A stretch of 64,000 nt of DNA from positions 1 to 64,000 of the forward strand of contig NZ_JACBXU010000005.1 of assembly GCF_013415305.1 (NCBI RefSeq), in the 5' to 3' direction. A program made the position numbers and the translations under genes. The notes beneath the pieces are model-generated. The model ran no database searches. It saw nothing but the letters and a program-made list of their open reading frames with translations, and had not been told where the DNA came from. Position 1 is the stretch's first letter, and each line of letters starts with the position of its first letter. This DNA comes from Pantoea sp. WMus005. Lineage in GTDB: Bacteria; Pseudomonadota; Gammaproteobacteria; Enterobacterales; Enterobacteriaceae. Shown here one piece after another: positions 1 to 10,169 of the stretch.

Positions 1-78
1 CGAACTCAGAAGTGAAACGCCGTAGCGCCGATGGTAGTGTGGGGTCTCCCCATGCGAGAGTAGGGAACTGCCAGGCAT
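1..78 (+). rRNA. rrf: 5S ribosomal RNA, 3' part (window starts inside it)
   Basis: The sequence matches the 3' two thirds of an enterobacterial 5S rRNA, ending in the conserved CTGCCAGGCAT. The 5' part lies outside the window. It is followed by tRNA-Asp and tRNA-Trp, which is the distal end of an rrnC-type operon in E. coli, where hdfR comes next as it does here. Confidence 0.95.
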
Positions 79-163
79 TAAATTCGTTCCTTTTCCTCTG
101 ACAGGGAAAATAACAGGAACAGACGGCTCTCAGCCGGTTGCTGAGCGCTGTGAAAGAATCGGT

Positions 164-240
164 GGAGCGGTAGTTCAGTTGGTTAGAATACCTGCCTGTC
201 ACGCAGGGGGTCGCGGGTTCGAGCCCCGTCCGTTCCGCCA
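164..240 (+). tRNA. aspT: tRNA-Asp (anticodon GTC)
   Basis: A 77-nt cloverleaf with acceptor strands GGAGCGG and CCGTTCC, encoded CCA end, anticodon loop CTGTCAC and T-loop GTTCGAG. It is nearly identical to E. coli tRNA-Asp. It lies in the distal part of the rRNA operon and is probably processed from that transcript. The symbol follows the rrnC arrangement. Confidence 0.98.
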
Positions 241-247
241 CCCTATT

Positions 248-323
<76 letters not shown>

Positions 324-330
324 GAAAACG

Positions 331-360
331 ATCCTTTGCTTCGGCAAAGGATTTTTTTTT
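331..360 (+). terminator. Intrinsic terminator of the rRNA/tRNA operon
   Basis: Stem ATCCTTTG/CAAAGGAT with loop CTTCGG (a stable UUCG-type tetraloop), followed by a run of nine T. It sits 8 nt after tRNA-Trp and ends the rrn transcript before the convergent hdfR. Confidence 0.93.
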
Positions 361-439
361 GCTTTTAAGAAAGCAAAAAGAAAAACCAGCTAACACTAAC
401 TGGCCTCTGATCTTCTCTGCTTACTCCCTGCCTGCAAAT

Positions 440-1273
440 TCAGCTGTTTTGCCTGACCAGAATCGGGAATTTAAGCAACTGACGGATATGTGCCTGCTGA
501 TCGCTGTTCTGCAACCAGACAGCATAGAGCGGACGAACGGCAACAGGCGTATCCGGAATCATCATCAACTCACTGTAAACGCTCTGCCAGAAGTCCGGCA
601 GGAAAGCGCACGCTCCCGTGGTATGCAGCAGTTCACGTGTGACATGCGCCGACGTTGTGGATAGTACTGGCACATCATCAGCCCCCGAGAGGTAGCTCTG
701 GTGCTGATGAAAATCTGCCCCCCATTCCAGCTTAATATAATCATATTTTTCGCGTTTTTCGCTCTGCCGGGCACAAAACAACGCGAGTGAAATGTGACCA
801 ATCTGCTGACTGGTTAACTCATCCATTTTCGGCGCTTCAGTTGTAATCAACAAATCCAGCTGGCGCTCATGGAGCTGCTTAACCAGCAGATGCCGCTGTG
901 CCACGCGTGCTTCTAAATGCAGGCTCTCACGATTCTCATACAGCGTCTGTAGCCATGGCGTAAGATAAGCCTCCCACAGAGATGCACTGGCACCTATCGA
1001 AAGCTCATGATGCTGCTGAGTATGAGAAACCTCCTTCTTAGCCATCATCCAGGTACTCATCAGGCTTTCAGCATAAGGAAGCAGTCGCTCTCCGGCCGCA
1101 GTCAGACGTATGTTATTGCGATGCCGTGTAAAAAGATTAACGCCAAGCTGATTCTCTAACTGACGGATGCGAAAACTGACAGCAGATTGCGTAAGGTAAA
1201 GTGCTTCTGCAGCACGCCCGAAATGGCGTGTTCTGCTCACTTCCAGGAAAGTTTTCAGTAATTCCGTATCCAC
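440..1273 (-). CDS. hdfR: LysR-type regulator HdfR
   Basis: A LysR-family transcription factor of 277 aa. The N-terminal winged helix-turn-helix (about residues 4-62, with [20 protein letters not shown]) is followed by an effector-binding domain. In E. coli, HdfR represses the flagellar master operon flhDC and is itself under H-NS. Identity rests on sequence resemblance plus synteny: between trpT and a divergent maoP, as in E. coli. The start is GTG at 1273, preceded by GGGAGAACGCT; an E. coli-like GTG start fits the family alignment. It converges on the rrn terminator, and no own terminator was seen. Confidence 0.93.
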   Translation of the reverse strand: MDTELLKTFLEVSRTRHFGRAAEALYLTQSAVSFRIRQLENQLGVNLFTRHRNNIRLTAAGERLLPYAESLMSTWMMAKKEVSHTQQHHELSIGASASLWEAYLTPWLQTLYENRESLHLEARVAQRHLLVKQLHERQLDLLITTEAPKMDELTSQQIGHISLALFCARQSEKREKYDYIKLEWGADFHQHQSYLSGADDVPVLSTTSAHVTRELLHTTGACAFLPDFWQSVYSELMMIPDTPVAVRPLYAVWLQNSDQQAHIRQLLKFPILVRQNS

Positions 1274-1340
1274 AGCGTTCTCCCAAAAAATGTTTGTCGT
1301 ATAGATTTAAATGTTTTGTTTTACACTCTGTCAAGCCTAT

Positions 1341-1357
1341 CTAATACTCCGCGCCAT
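1341..1357 (+). promoter_or_regulatory. Candidate maoS site, overlapping the maoP promoter region
   Basis: The 17-bp string CTAATACTCCGCGCCAT lies between hdfR and maoP. From memory, E. coli maoS is a 17-bp element at the same place that differs at about one position; MaoP acts through it to organise the Ori macrodomain. Position, length and sequence agree. TATCTAAT just upstream may be the -10 of the maoP promoter, so the site may also overlap transcription start. Confidence 0.7.
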
Positions 1358-1393
1358 TAACAGCACGGCATTAGAAAATCAGGAGCGTGTAAC

Positions 1394-1732
1394 ATGGCGG
1401 AAAGCTTCTCAACAGAGAATCGTTTCTTTGATAACAAACATTACCCGCGTGGTTTCTCACGCCACGGTGACTTTACTATTAAAGAAGCTCAGCTTCTTGA
1501 ACGCCACGGTTTCGCTTTTAATGAGCTGGATTTATCAAAGCGTGAGCCTGCGACCGAAGAAGAACGTTTGTTTATTGAAGTGTGTCGTGGCGTGCGTGAG
1601 CCGCAAACGGAAGCTGAACGTGTATGGTCTAAATATATGACCCGTATTAAGCGTCCTAAGCGTTTTCATACGCTGTCTGGCGGTAAACCGCAGATGGACA
1701 CCGTTGAAGACTTTACTGACAGCGACGATTAA
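1394..1732 (+). CDS. maoP: Macrodomain Ori protein MaoP
   Basis: A 112-aa protein of the YifE/DUF413 family, including the conserved core [15 protein letters not shown] near residue 14 and [20 protein letters not shown] near residue 55. In E. coli, MaoP together with the cis site maoS confines the mobility of the Ori region of the chromosome. The length equals the E. coli protein. It is divergent from hdfR and convergent with comM, the E. coli order. A start in another frame upstream was rejected because only this frame gives the family sequence. Confidence 0.95.
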   Translation: MAESFSTENRFFDNKHYPRGFSRHGDFTIKEAQLLERHGFAFNELDLSKREPATEEERLFIEVCRGVREPQTEAERVWSKYMTRIKRPKRFHTLSGGKPQMDTVEDFTDSDD

Positions 1733-1739
1733 TTGATAA

Positions 1740-1759
1740 GGGGCGAAAGCCCCTTTTTT
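1740..1759 (+). terminator. maoP terminator
   Basis: GGGGC-GAAA-GCCCC hairpin followed by six T, 8 nt after the maoP stop. It overlaps the last codon of the convergent comM. There is no T-run on the other strand, so it acts for maoP only. Confidence 0.9.
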
Positions 1760-3278
1760 ATTGCAGGCTGTTATGCAGATGAATCATCAATCGATCAATC
1801 GTGCGATAACTGACGGCTTCCTGCAGATGATATCGTGTGATGTCTGCATCCCCCGCCAGATCGGCTACCGTGCGTGCCACTTTCAAAATCCGCTGCCATG
1901 CCCGTACCGATAAACCTAACTTCTCCAGCACGGACTCCAGCCACTCGGCATCCTCTTTAGCAGGCTGACACCAGCGCATAATCTCCGCATTGTTTAAATG
2001 CGCATTTATTTTGCCTGCGCGAGCCAGCTGAATCTCACGTGCCGCGACCACCCTATGACGAACCTGCTCAGACGCTTCCGCTCTGGCACGCTGACCGCTG
2101 AGCATGCCACTCGGCAGTAGCGGCACCTCCAGCGAAAGATCAAAACGATCAAGAAAAGGGCCTGATAGCTTACTGAGATACCGGAGCACCTGTTGGGGTG
2201 AGCAGCGGTTATGCTGTCCCTGATAATGCCCGGTTGGACTGGGGTTCATCGCAGCAATGAGCTGAAACCGTGCCGGGTAGGTGACTTTAGCGCGGGTACG
2301 TGAAATAGCGATGATGCCCGACTCTAACGGCTCGCGCAGGGAGTCCAGCACCTTGCGATCAAATTCCGGTAACTCATCCAGGAACAACACGCCGTTATGT
2401 GCCAGTGAGATCTCACCGGGCCGTGGCAGCGATCCGCCGCCAATTAAAGCATAGAGAGACGCGCTATGATGAGGTGACCTGAATGGCCGGGTACGCCACT
2501 GTCGGTGCAGGGCACTGTTGTTCACCAGGCTGGCAATTGCCGCGCACTCCAGTGCTTCCTGATCGCTTAAAGCAGGCATAATGCCAGGCAGTCGGGTTGC
2601 GAGCATGGTTTTACCGGTGCCAGGTGGCCCAATCAGTAACAGGTTGTGCCCGCCAGCTGCAGTGATCTCCAGTGCTCTGCGACCCTGTTCCTGACCAATG
2701 ATATCCGCGAGATCCTCAGCAGGCGCATCGCCCTGATGCTCTGGGTATGGGGCTGCTGGTAATGTAAGTTCATTGCGCAGAAAGCCGCACACTTCGCTGA
2801 GGTGAGCGGCGACCAGCGACGTACCCTGCCGGATGAGTCCGGCATCACCCTGATTTGCAGCCGAGAGAACGAGCTGCCGCCCATCCCGGATAGCCACCAT
2901 GGCTGCAGGTATTGCACCCTGTACACCGCATAGTGCGCCGTCGAGTGCCAGTTCACCCAGAAACTCATAGTGCGTCAGCTTGTCGGCAGGAAGCTGCTCA
3001 GAGGCGACCAGAATGGCGATTGCCATGGGTAAGTCATACCGCCCGCCCTCTTTGGGTAAATCCGCCGGTGCCAGATTGATGGTGACGCGTTTTGCCGGAA
3101 AGGTAAAACCGCTGTTGATGATGGCGCTGCGTACCCGCTCACGTGCTTCTTTCACGGTGGTTTCAGGCAGGCCCACCAGTGTTAATGCAGGCAGGCCGTT
3201 ACTGATGTGTGCTTCGATGGTCACCAGCGGGGCCTGGACTCCCAGTGCTGCCCGGGTCAGAACTTTTGACAATGACAT
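1758..3278 (-). CDS. comM: AAA+ ATPase/helicase ComM (YifB, Mg-chelatase-like)
   Basis: A 506-aa protein. Residues 1-165 form the ChlI/Lon-protease-like domain. The AAA+ core carries Walker A IGPPGTGKTML (about residue 217), Walker B VLFLDELPEF and the sensor-like AAMNPSPTGHY. A C-terminal lid (about 400-506) follows. ComM is a hexameric branch-migration helicase that promotes integration of ssDNA in natural transformation in Vibrio and Acinetobacter; the enterobacterial role is less clear. Start ATG 3278 has AAGGAG 7 nt upstream. Length and location before ilvL match E. coli yifB. All ATPase motifs are intact. Confidence 0.95.
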   Translation of the reverse strand: MSLSKVLTRAALGVQAPLVTIEAHISNGLPALTLVGLPETTVKEARERVRSAIINSGFTFPAKRVTINLAPADLPKEGGRYDLPMAIAILVASEQLPADKLTHYEFLGELALDGALCGVQGAIPAAMVAIRDGRQLVLSAANQGDAGLIRQGTSLVAAHLSEVCGFLRNELTLPAAPYPEHQGDAPAEDLADIIGQEQGRRALEITAAGGHNLLLIGPPGTGKTMLATRLPGIMPALSDQEALECAAIASLVNNSALHRQWRTRPFRSPHHSASLYALIGGGSLPRPGEISLAHNGVLFLDELPEFDRKVLDSLREPLESGIIAISRTRAKVTYPARFQLIAAMNPSPTGHYQGQHNRCSPQQVLRYLSKLSGPFLDRFDLSLEVPLLPSGMLSGQRARAEASEQVRHRVVAAREIQLARAGKINAHLNNAEIMRWCQPAKEDAEWLESVLEKLGLSVRAWQRILKVARTVADLAGDADITRYHLQEAVSYRTIDRLMIHLHNSLQ

Positions 3279-3537
3279 ACTCGCTCCTTGTTGCCACCAG
3301 TCTGGCGACAGCTTTAAAGGAAGGCGAGGGGACGATCAGCACTGTTCGGGGTATCGCACAGCCCACAAGTGATTATTCCATGACGTATTAAAACGTTGTG
3401 TAGCAGCGCGCAAATTCGCCAAAACATCATTACGACACTAAAGTGATGAATAATTATCATCATATAATTTTTTCTTGTTTTACATATTGATAGTACGCCA
3501 TTCAGCGTTATGCACTAAAAAAATTCTGTGAAAAAAG

Positions 3538-3565
3538 TTGTGTCATCCCCCCTGACTATGATAAC
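3538..3565 (+). promoter_or_regulatory. Probable ilvLGMEDA promoter
   Basis: The 330-bp gap between comM and ilvL is AT-rich. A plausible -35 TTGTGT (3538) and -10 GATAAC (3560) are separated by 16 bp; an overlapping TATGAT (3558) could serve instead. The stretch TTGTGTCATCCCCCCTGAC resembles the E. coli ilvG promoter region as I remember it. The AT-rich part at 3440-3530 is the expected place for IHF/Lrp-type binding, but no site is claimed. Confidence 0.6.
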
Positions 3566-3608
3566 TCTGTAGGCATTACTTCGAACACGAAAAAGAATTG
3601 AACAACAC

Positions 3609-3707
3609 ATGAAAGCCCTTCTACAAGTGATTAGCCTGGTCGTGATTAGCGTGGTGGTGGTTATTAACCTACCGTGCGGGGCAACGCTTGGAGAAAGAAA
3701 GGCTTAA
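3609..3707 (+). CDS. ilvL: ilv operon leader peptide IlvL
   Basis: A 32-codon leader peptide beginning MKALLQVISLVVISVVVV. Fifteen of its 32 residues are Val, Leu or Ile (7 V, 5 L, 3 I), the three amino acids sensed by ribosome stalling. It matches E. coli IlvL almost position for position, including the PCGA and RKA ends. It is followed 24 nt later by the attenuator hairpin. When charged tRNAs for all three amino acids are abundant the ribosome finishes the leader and transcription stops. Confidence 0.95.
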   Translation: MKALLQVISLVVISVVVVINLPCGATLGERKA

Positions 3708-3730
3708 AAATCAAGCCTCGAATCCGAAAA

Positions 3731-3764
3731 AACCCCCGCACCGAAAGGTCCGGGGGTTTTTTTT
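3731..3764 (+). terminator. ilv attenuator (terminator hairpin)
   Basis: Stem AACCCCCG/CGGGGGTT (8 bp), then a mismatch and three more pairs closing a GAAA loop, followed by eight T. It lies between ilvL and ilvG, so it is the attenuation terminator of the operon. Confidence 0.95.
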
Positions 3765-3857
3765 CGACCCGAGGAAATATCAGTAAATCCACGAGGAACA
3801 AACAATGAACAGTAGCATAAAATTCTGTTGTTCCGGTCAGTACACAGGAGAATAGCG

Positions 3858-5504
3858 ATGACAGGTGCACAGTGGGTAGTTCAGGCTTTACGCGCGCAGG
3901 GTGTTGATACCGTATTCGGTTACCCTGGCGGCGCAATCATGCCGGTATACGACGCGCTCTATGACGGCGGCGTGGAACACCTACTGTGTCGTCATGAGCA
4001 GGGCGCTGTGATGGCGGCCATTGGCTATGCCCGATCAACCGGCAAAACTGGCGTCTGTATCGCCACTTCAGGTCCTGGCGCAACTAACCTGATCACTGGC
4101 CTGGCGGATGCCATGATGGATTCGGTTCCGGTTGTCGCCATCACCGGTCAGGTTACCTCTGCCTTTATCGGCACCGATGCCTTCCAGGAGATCGACGTCC
4201 TGGGACTCTCGCTGGCCTGTACCAAACACAGCTTCCTGGTCGAATCTCTGGATGAGCTGCCCGCTATCATGGCAGAAGCCTTTGCGCTGGCGCAGTCGGG
4301 TCGTCCGGGTCCGGTGCTGGTTGATATTCCGAAAGACATTCAGATTGCGCAGGGTGAACCCGTACCGCATCTGGCTCCGGTAGAAGAGGGAAGCGCGCTG
4401 CCACATCAGGCAATTCACGAAGCACGCGCACTGATGGCGCAGGCCAGAAAACCAATGCTTTACGTTGGTGGTGGAGTGGGTCTGGCACAGGCAGTTCCTG
4501 CACTGCGTGCGCTGGCAGAAGAGACCGGCATCCCGGCTGTGGCTACCCTGAAGGGGCTGGGCAGCGTGGATCCAAACAGTGATGTCTATATGGGCATGCT
4601 GGGGATGCACGGCACCAAAGCCGCCAATCTGGCCGTACAGGCGTGTGACCTGCTGATCGCAATCGGTGCCCGATTCGACGACCGCGTAACCGGCAAGCTG
4701 GATACCTTTGCACCGCATGCCAGCGTAATTCATCTCGACATCGATCCTGCTGAGTTAAACAAATTGCGTCGCGCACATGTCTCTCTGCAGGGCGATCTCA
4801 ACGAACTGCTGCCTGCCCTGAGTCAGCCTCTGCATATCGACGCCTGGCGTGATGAGGTGAAAGCCCTTAAAGCCAGTCATCCATGGCGCTATGACCATCC
4901 GGGCGAAGCGATCTATGCGCCGCTGTTGCTGAAGCAGCTTTCCGACCGCAAACCGGCCAATGCCGTGGTCACCACCGACGTCGGACAGCACCAGATGTGG
5001 ACGGCGCAACACATGGCATTCAGTGCGCCGGAGAACTTCATCACCTCCAGTGGCTTAGGCACCATGGGCTTTGGTTTACCAGCCGCTATCGGCGCGCAGG
5101 TTGCACGTCCGGAAGATACGGTTATCTGTGTTTCGGGCGATGGCTCGATCATGATGAACATCCAGGAGCTGGGCACGATTAAGCGCGGCAAGCTGCCGGT
5201 CAAAATCGTACTGATGGATAACCAGCGTCTGGGTATGGTGCGTCAGTGGCAGCAGCTCTTTTTTGATGGCCGCTACAGTGAAACCAATCTGTCCGACAAT
5301 CCCGACTTCCTCACGCTGGCCAGCGCGTTCAATATTCCCGGCCAGCGCATTACCCGTAAAGATCAGGTCGACGCCGCCCTTGATGCTCTGCTGAACAGCG
5401 AAGGTCCTTACTTCCTGCATGTTGCAATAGATGAGCATGAAAACGTCTGGCCACTGGTACCGCCGGGTGCCAGCAATGCAAACATGATGGAGAAAACCGT
5501 ATGA
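3858..5504 (+). CDS. ilvG: Acetolactate synthase II, large (catalytic) subunit
   Basis: A 548-aa thiamine-diphosphate enzyme condensing pyruvate with pyruvate or 2-ketobutyrate, the first common step to Val/Leu/Ile. N-terminal [15 protein letters not shown] contains the family's PP-domain start, with the cofactor-activating Glu in RHEQG. The C-terminal TPP motif is GDGSIMMN with NQRLGMVRQ. The start ATG 3858 is preceded by CAGGAG; an earlier in-frame ATG at 3828 has no Shine-Dalgarno and gives residues foreign to the family. The frame is unbroken, unlike E. coli K-12 where ilvG is frameshifted. It overlaps ilvM by 4 nt. Confidence 0.97.
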   Translation: MTGAQWVVQALRAQGVDTVFGYPGGAIMPVYDALYDGGVEHLLCRHEQGAVMAAIGYARSTGKTGVCIATSGPGATNLITGLADAMMDSVPVVAITGQVTSAFIGTDAFQEIDVLGLSLACTKHSFLVESLDELPAIMAEAFALAQSGRPGPVLVDIPKDIQIAQGEPVPHLAPVEEGSALPHQAIHEARALMAQARKPMLYVGGGVGLAQAVPALRALAEETGIPAVATLKGLGSVDPNSDVYMGMLGMHGTKAANLAVQACDLLIAIGARFDDRVTGKLDTFAPHASVIHLDIDPAELNKLRRAHVSLQGDLNELLPALSQPLHIDAWRDEVKALKASHPWRYDHPGEAIYAPLLLKQLSDRKPANAVVTTDVGQHQMWTAQHMAFSAPENFITSSGLGTMGFGLPAAIGAQVARPEDTVICVSGDGSIMMNIQELGTIKRGKLPVKIVLMDNQRLGMVRQWQQLFFDGRYSETNLSDNPDFLTLASAFNIPGQRITRKDQVDAALDALLNSEGPYFLHVAIDEHENVWPLVPPGASNANMMEKTV

Positions 5505-5758
5505 ACCAGCATCAATTGTCTATCGAAGCCCGTTTCCGTCCTGAAATATTGGAGCGCATCTTACGCGTCGTGCGTCACCGCGGCTTTCAGGTCTGTTCTA
5601 TGAACATGGCCTCAGTCGCCAATGCAGACAACATTAATATTGAAATGACCGTTGCCAGCCAGCGCTCCGTCGATTTACTGTCTTCGCAGTTAAGTAAATT
5701 GATCGACGTTGCATGCGTTCAGATTCAACAACAGACAACACAACAAATCCGCGCGTAG
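5501..5758 (+). CDS. ilvM: Acetolactate synthase II, small (regulatory) subunit
   Basis: An 85-aa ACT-domain subunit that stabilises and activates IlvG. It starts inside the ilvG stop (ATGA overlap), implying translational coupling and equal synthesis. The sequence [28 protein letters not shown] is the ACT fold's first strand and helix. Length matches E. coli IlvM (87 aa). Isozyme II is known to be insensitive to valine. Confidence 0.95.
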   Translation: MNQHQLSIEARFRPEILERILRVVRHRGFQVCSMNMASVANADNINIEMTVASQRSVDLLSSQLSKLIDVACVQIQQQTTQQIRA

Positions 5759-5776
5759 CCGCGAGAGGGAATAACA

Positions 5777-6706
5777 ATGAGCACGAAGAAAGCAGACTTT
5801 ATTTGGTTCAATGGCGAGATGGTTAAGTGGGAAGATGCGAAGGTCAGCGTCATGTCTCACGCGTTGCACTACGGTACGTCGGTATTTGAAGGCGTGCGTT
5901 GCTACGACTCTCACAAAGGACCGGTTGTGTTCCGTCATCGCGAACACATGCAACGTCTGCACGACTCCGCCAAAATCTACCGCTTCCCGATTAAAAGCAG
6001 CGTTGATGAGCTGATGGAAGCGTGCCGCGAAGTCATCCGCGTGAACAAACTGAAAAGTGCTTATATCCGTCCGCTGGCCTTTGTCGGCGATGTAGGCCTG
6101 GGCGTGAACCCGCCAGACGGCTTCACCACCGACGTGATCATTGCTGCCTTCCCGTGGGGCGCATATCTGGGTGCTGAAGCGCTGGAAAACGGCATCGATG
6201 CCATGGTCTCCTCATGGAACCGCGTTGCGCCAAATACCCTGCCAACCGCCGCTAAAGCAGGGGGTAACTACCTCTCCTCACTGCTGGTGGGCAGCGAAGC
6301 TCGTCGTCACGGCTATCAGGAAGGGATCGCGCTGGATACCAATGGCCTGATCTCCGAAGGTGCAGGCGAAAACCTGTTTGAAGTTAAAGATGGCGTGCTC
6401 TATACACCGCCATTTACCTCTTCGGCACTGCCGGGTATCACCCGCGATGCCATCATCACGCTGGCGCGCGATATGGGCATTGAAGTGCGTGAGCAGACGC
6501 TGTCGCGTGAATCACTTTACCTGGCAGACGAAATCTTTATGTCAGGCACCGCCGCAGAAATCACACCAGTGCGCAGCGTTGATCGCATTCAGGTTGGCGA
6601 AGGCAAACGTGGTCCGGTCACCAAACGTATCCAGGAAGCCTTCTTTGGCCTGTTCACTGGCGAAACCGAAGACAAATGGGGCTGGTTAGATCCGGTTAAT
6701 CCATAA
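5777..6706 (+). CDS. ilvE: Branched-chain amino acid aminotransferase
   Basis: A 309-aa class IV PLP aminotransferase making Val, Leu and Ile from their 2-keto acids with glutamate. The PLP lysine is K160 in TAAKAGGNYLSS. HYGTSVFEGVR (residues 31-41) and EGAGENLFEV are family signatures. Length equals E. coli IlvE. It begins 18 nt after ilvM, preceded by GAGAGGGAATAAC, within the operon. Confidence 0.97.
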   Translation: MSTKKADFIWFNGEMVKWEDAKVSVMSHALHYGTSVFEGVRCYDSHKGPVVFRHREHMQRLHDSAKIYRFPIKSSVDELMEACREVIRVNKLKSAYIRPLAFVGDVGLGVNPPDGFTTDVIIAAFPWGAYLGAEALENGIDAMVSSWNRVAPNTLPTAAKAGGNYLSSLLVGSEARRHGYQEGIALDTNGLISEGAGENLFEVKDGVLYTPPFTSSALPGITRDAIITLARDMGIEVREQTLSRESLYLADEIFMSGTAAEITPVRSVDRIQVGEGKRGPVTKRIQEAFFGLFTGETEDKWGWLDPVNP

Positions 6707-6768
6707 TCAGATACAGCGCGGGCGTCATCTGACGTCCGCGAGCTTATTCTTACTGGAGTAAATAGAGT

Positions 6769-8619
6769 ATGCCTAAGTACCGTTCCGCCACTACCACCCA
6801 CGGCCGCAATATGGCGGGTGCCCGTGCCTTATGGCGCGCGACAGGAATGACCGACGACGATTTCGGCAAGCCGATTATCGCTGTGGTTAACTCATTCACC
6901 CAATTTGTACCTGGCCACGTTCACCTGCGCGACCTGGGTAAACTGGTTGCCGAACAGATCGAAGCGGCTGGCGGTGTGGCTAAAGAGTTCAACACCATCG
7001 CGGTGGATGACGGTATTGCCATGGGTCATGGCGGCATGCTGTATTCACTGCCTTCGCGCGAACTGATTGCTGACTCGGTCGAGTACATGGTCAACGCGCA
7101 CTGCGCCGACGCCATGGTCTGCATCTCCAACTGCGACAAAATCACCCCAGGTATGCTGATGGCGTCCCTGCGCCTCAATATCCCGGTGATCTTTGTTTCC
7201 GGCGGCCCGATGGAAGCGGGTAAAACCAAGCTTTCTGATCAGATCATCAAGCTGGACCTGGTGGATGCGATGATTCAGGGTGCCAACCCGAACGTCAGCG
7301 ATGCCGACAGCGATCAGATTGAACGCTCTGCCTGCCCGACCTGCGGCTCCTGTTCTGGTATGTTCACCGCCAACTCGATGAACTGCCTGACTGAAGCACT
7401 CGGCCTGTCGCAGCCTGGCAACGGTTCACTGCTGGCAACGCACGCCGATCGCAAAGAGCTGTTCATCAATGCCGGTAAGCGCATCGTCAGTCTGACCAAG
7501 CGCTACTACGAGCAGGATGACGTCAACATGCTGCCGCGTAACATCGCAAACAAGGCCGCGTTCGAAAACGCCATGATGCTGGATATCGCCATGGGCGGTT
7601 CCACCAACACCGTACTGCACCTGCTGGCGGCGGCACAGGAAGGCGACATCGACTTCAATATTTCCGACATCGATCGCCTGTCACGTAAAGTGCCTCAGCT
7701 GTGTAAAGTCGCGCCAAGCACCCCGAAATACCACATGGAAGATGTGCATCGCGCGGGCGGCGTTTTTGCCATTCTCGGCGAGCTGGATCGCGCAGGCCTG
7801 TTCGACAGCAGCGCCCGTAATATCCTGCAGCAGACGATGCGTGAAACACTGGATCAGTACGACATCATGCTGACCAAAGATCAGGCGGTAAAAGATATGT
7901 TCCGCGCTGGCCCGGCGGGTATCCGTACCACCCAGGCATTCTCGCAGAACTGCCGCTGGGACACGCTGGATGATGACCGTGCCGAAGGCTGTATCCGTAC
8001 CCGCGAAAATGCTTACTCGCAGGATGGCGGTCTGGCCGTGCTTTACGGCAATATCGCCGAAGATGGCTGTATCGTTAAAACGGCGGGCGTCGACAAAGAG
8101 ATTCTGACCTTCACCGGTCCGGCTAAAGTCTATGAAAGTCAGGATGACGCGGTAGAAGCGATTCTGGGCGGCAAAGTCGTAGCAGGCGACGTGGTCGTCA
8201 TCCGCTACGAAGGACCAAAAGGCGGACCGGGCATGCAGGAAATGCTCTATCCGACTACCTATCTGAAATCGATGGGCCTGGGCAAAAGCTGTGCACTGAT
8301 CACTGACGGTCGCTTCTCCGGCGGTACATCGGGCCTCTCTATCGGTCACGCTTCGCCTGAAGCAGCCAACGGCGGCACCATTGCGCTGGTCAAAGATGGC
8401 GACACCATTGAAATCGATATCCCTAATCGCGGCATCAAACTCGCTGTGCCGGATAACGAACTGCACGCCCGCCGTGAAGAGCAGCAGGCACGTGGCGATG
8501 CGGCGTATACGCCGGTCAATCGTCAGCGTGAAGTCTCCTTTGCGCTGCGTGCTTACGCATTACTCGCGACCAGTGCTGACAAAGGCGCCGTCCGCGATAA
8601 GAGCAAGCTGGGAGGCTAA
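6769..8619 (+). CDS. ilvD: Dihydroxy-acid dehydratase
   Basis: A 616-aa iron-sulfur and Mg2+-dependent dehydratase converting 2,3-dihydroxy acids to 2-keto acids, the third common step. Cluster cysteines are in [11 protein letters not shown] (about C122) and in [18 protein letters not shown] (about C195). [14 protein letters not shown] is the C-terminal active-site signature. Length equals E. coli IlvD. It starts 62 nt after ilvE with TGGAG upstream and is part of the operon. Such clusters are superoxide-sensitive in relatives. Confidence 0.97.
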   Translation: MPKYRSATTTHGRNMAGARALWRATGMTDDDFGKPIIAVVNSFTQFVPGHVHLRDLGKLVAEQIEAAGGVAKEFNTIAVDDGIAMGHGGMLYSLPSRELIADSVEYMVNAHCADAMVCISNCDKITPGMLMASLRLNIPVIFVSGGPMEAGKTKLSDQIIKLDLVDAMIQGANPNVSDADSDQIERSACPTCGSCSGMFTANSMNCLTEALGLSQPGNGSLLATHADRKELFINAGKRIVSLTKRYYEQDDVNMLPRNIANKAAFENAMMLDIAMGGSTNTVLHLLAAAQEGDIDFNISDIDRLSRKVPQLCKVAPSTPKYHMEDVHRAGGVFAILGELDRAGLFDSSARNILQQTMRETLDQYDIMLTKDQAVKDMFRAGPAGIRTTQAFSQNCRWDTLDDDRAEGCIRTRENAYSQDGGLAVLYGNIAEDGCIVKTAGVDKEILTFTGPAKVYESQDDAVEAILGGKVVAGDVVVIRYEGPKGGPGMQEMLYPTTYLKSMGLGKSCALITDGRFSGGTSGLSIGHASPEAANGGTIALVKDGDTIEIDIPNRGIKLAVPDNELHARREEQQARGDAAYTPVNRQREVSFALRAYALLATSADKGAVRDKSKLGG

Positions 8620-8621
8620 AA

Positions 8622-10169
8622 ATGGCCGAGTCTCAACCGCTACCTGACGCGCCTGGCGGCGCCGAATATTTGCGCGCAGTGCTGCGTTCCCCGGTGTATG
8701 AAGTTGCACAGGTGACGCCGCTGCAGGTTATGGAAAAAATTTCAGCGCGTCTCGGCAACACCATTCTGGTGAAGCGGGAAGATCGCCAGCCGGTGCACAG
8801 TTTCAAAGTGCGCGGTGCTTACGCGATGATTGCCGGTCTGAACGAAGAGCAGAAAGCGCGCGGCGTGGTGACGGCGTCAGCCGGTAACCATGCGCAGGGC
8901 GTGGCACTCTCCGCGACGAAACTGGGCATCAAGTCACTGATTGTGATGCCGCTGGCGACCGCAGACATCAAGGTTGATGCAGTGCGCGCATTTGGTGGTG
9001 AGGCTTTCCTGTTTGGCGCCAACTTTGATGAGGCGAAAGCCAAAGCGATAGAACTCGCTGAACAGCGCGGCTACACCTTCGTGCCGCCATTTGACCATCC
9101 GGCTGTCATTGCCGGACAGGGCACGCTGGCGATGGAGCTGTTGCAGCAGGATGCGCACCTCGACCGGGTCTTTGTCCCGGTTGGCGGCGGCGGTCTGGCG
9201 GCCGGCGTGGCTGTGCTGATTAAGCAACTCATGCCGCAAATCAAAGTGATTGCGGTGGAATCAGAAGATTCAGCCTGCCTGAAAGCCGCACTGGAAGCGG
9301 GTCATCCGGTCGATCTGCCGCGCGTCGGGCTGTTTGCCGAAGGCGTAGCGGTCAAACGGATTGGCAGCGAAACTTTCCGGCTCTGTCAGGCTTACATCGA
9401 TGACATTATCACCGTCGATAGCGATGCGATTTGCGCGGCGATGAAAGATCTGTTCGAAGATGTTCGTGCCGTGGCGGAGCCGTCTGGCGCGCTGGCGCTG
9501 GCGGGCATGAAAAAGTATATCCAGCAGCACGAGATCAAAGGCGAGCGGCTGGCGCATGTGTTATCAGGTGCCAACGTCAACTTCCACGGCCTGCGTTACG
9601 TCTCCGAGCGTTGTGAGCTGGGCGAACAGCGTGAAGCGCTGCTGGCCGTCACCATCCCGGAACAGCAGGGCAGCTTCCTGCGCTTCTGCCAGACGCTGGG
9701 CGGACGTTCCATCACCGAGTTCAACTACCGCTACGCGGATGCGGACAAAGCCTGCATCTTTGTTGGCGTGCGTCTGACCCGTGGCGTGGAGGAGCGTAGC
9801 GAAATCATCAGCGAGCTCACCAGCGGCGGTTATCAGGTGGTCGATCTTTCAGATGATGAGATGGCGAAATTGCACGTGCGCTACATGGTGGGCGGACGTC
9901 CCTCCAAGCCGCTGCGTGAACGGCTCTTCAGCTTTGAATTCCCGGAGGCACCTGGCGCATTGCTGAAGTTCCTGCAGACGCTGGGCACTCACTGGAATAT
10001 CTCGCTGTTTCATTACCGCAGCCACGGCACCGATTACGGTCGTGTGCTGGCAGCTTTTGAACTCGGCAGCGATGAGCCACGTTTCGAGGAGCATCTCACC
10101 GATCTGGGTTACGACTTTCATGACGAAAGCCAGAACCCGGCGTTCCGCTTCTTCCTGTCAGGCAACTGA
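8622..10169 (+). CDS. ilvA: Biosynthetic L-threonine ammonia-lyase (threonine deaminase)
   Basis: A 515-aa PLP enzyme making 2-ketobutyrate from threonine, the committed step to isoleucine. PLP lysine K62 lies in HSFKVRGA; the phosphate-binding glycine loop is VPVGGGGLAAG. Two ACT-like regulatory domains (about residues 335-415 and 435-510) are present, as in the isoleucine-inhibited biosynthetic form rather than the short catabolic TdcB. It starts 2 nt after the ilvD stop with GGGAGG upstream. Its stop is directly followed by the convergent ilvY stop. Confidence 0.97.
   Translation: MAESQPLPDAPGGAEYLRAVLRSPVYEVAQVTPLQVMEKISARLGNTILVKREDRQPVHSFKVRGAYAMIAGLNEEQKARGVVTASAGNHAQGVALSATKLGIKSLIVMPLATADIKVDAVRAFGGEAFLFGANFDEAKAKAIELAEQRGYTFVPPFDHPAVIAGQGTLAMELLQQDAHLDRVFVPVGGGGLAAGVAVLIKQLMPQIKVIAVESEDSACLKAALEAGHPVDLPRVGLFAEGVAVKRIGSETFRLCQAYIDDIITVDSDAICAAMKDLFEDVRAVAEPSGALALAGMKKYIQQHEIKGERLAHVLSGANVNFHGLRYVSERCELGEQREALLAVTIPEQQGSFLRFCQTLGGRSITEFNYRYADADKACIFVGVRLTRGVEERSEIISELTSGGYQVVDLSDDEMAKLHVRYMVGGRPSKPLRERLFSFEFPEAPGALLKFLQTLGTHWNISLFHYRSHGTDYGRVLAAFELGSDEPRFEEHLTDLGYDFHDESQNPAFRFFLSGN

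Noticed and set aside
3664..3936. Minus-strand ORF across the ilv attenuator
   Set aside because: It is antisense to ilvL, the attenuator and the start of ilvG, with no ribosome-binding site.
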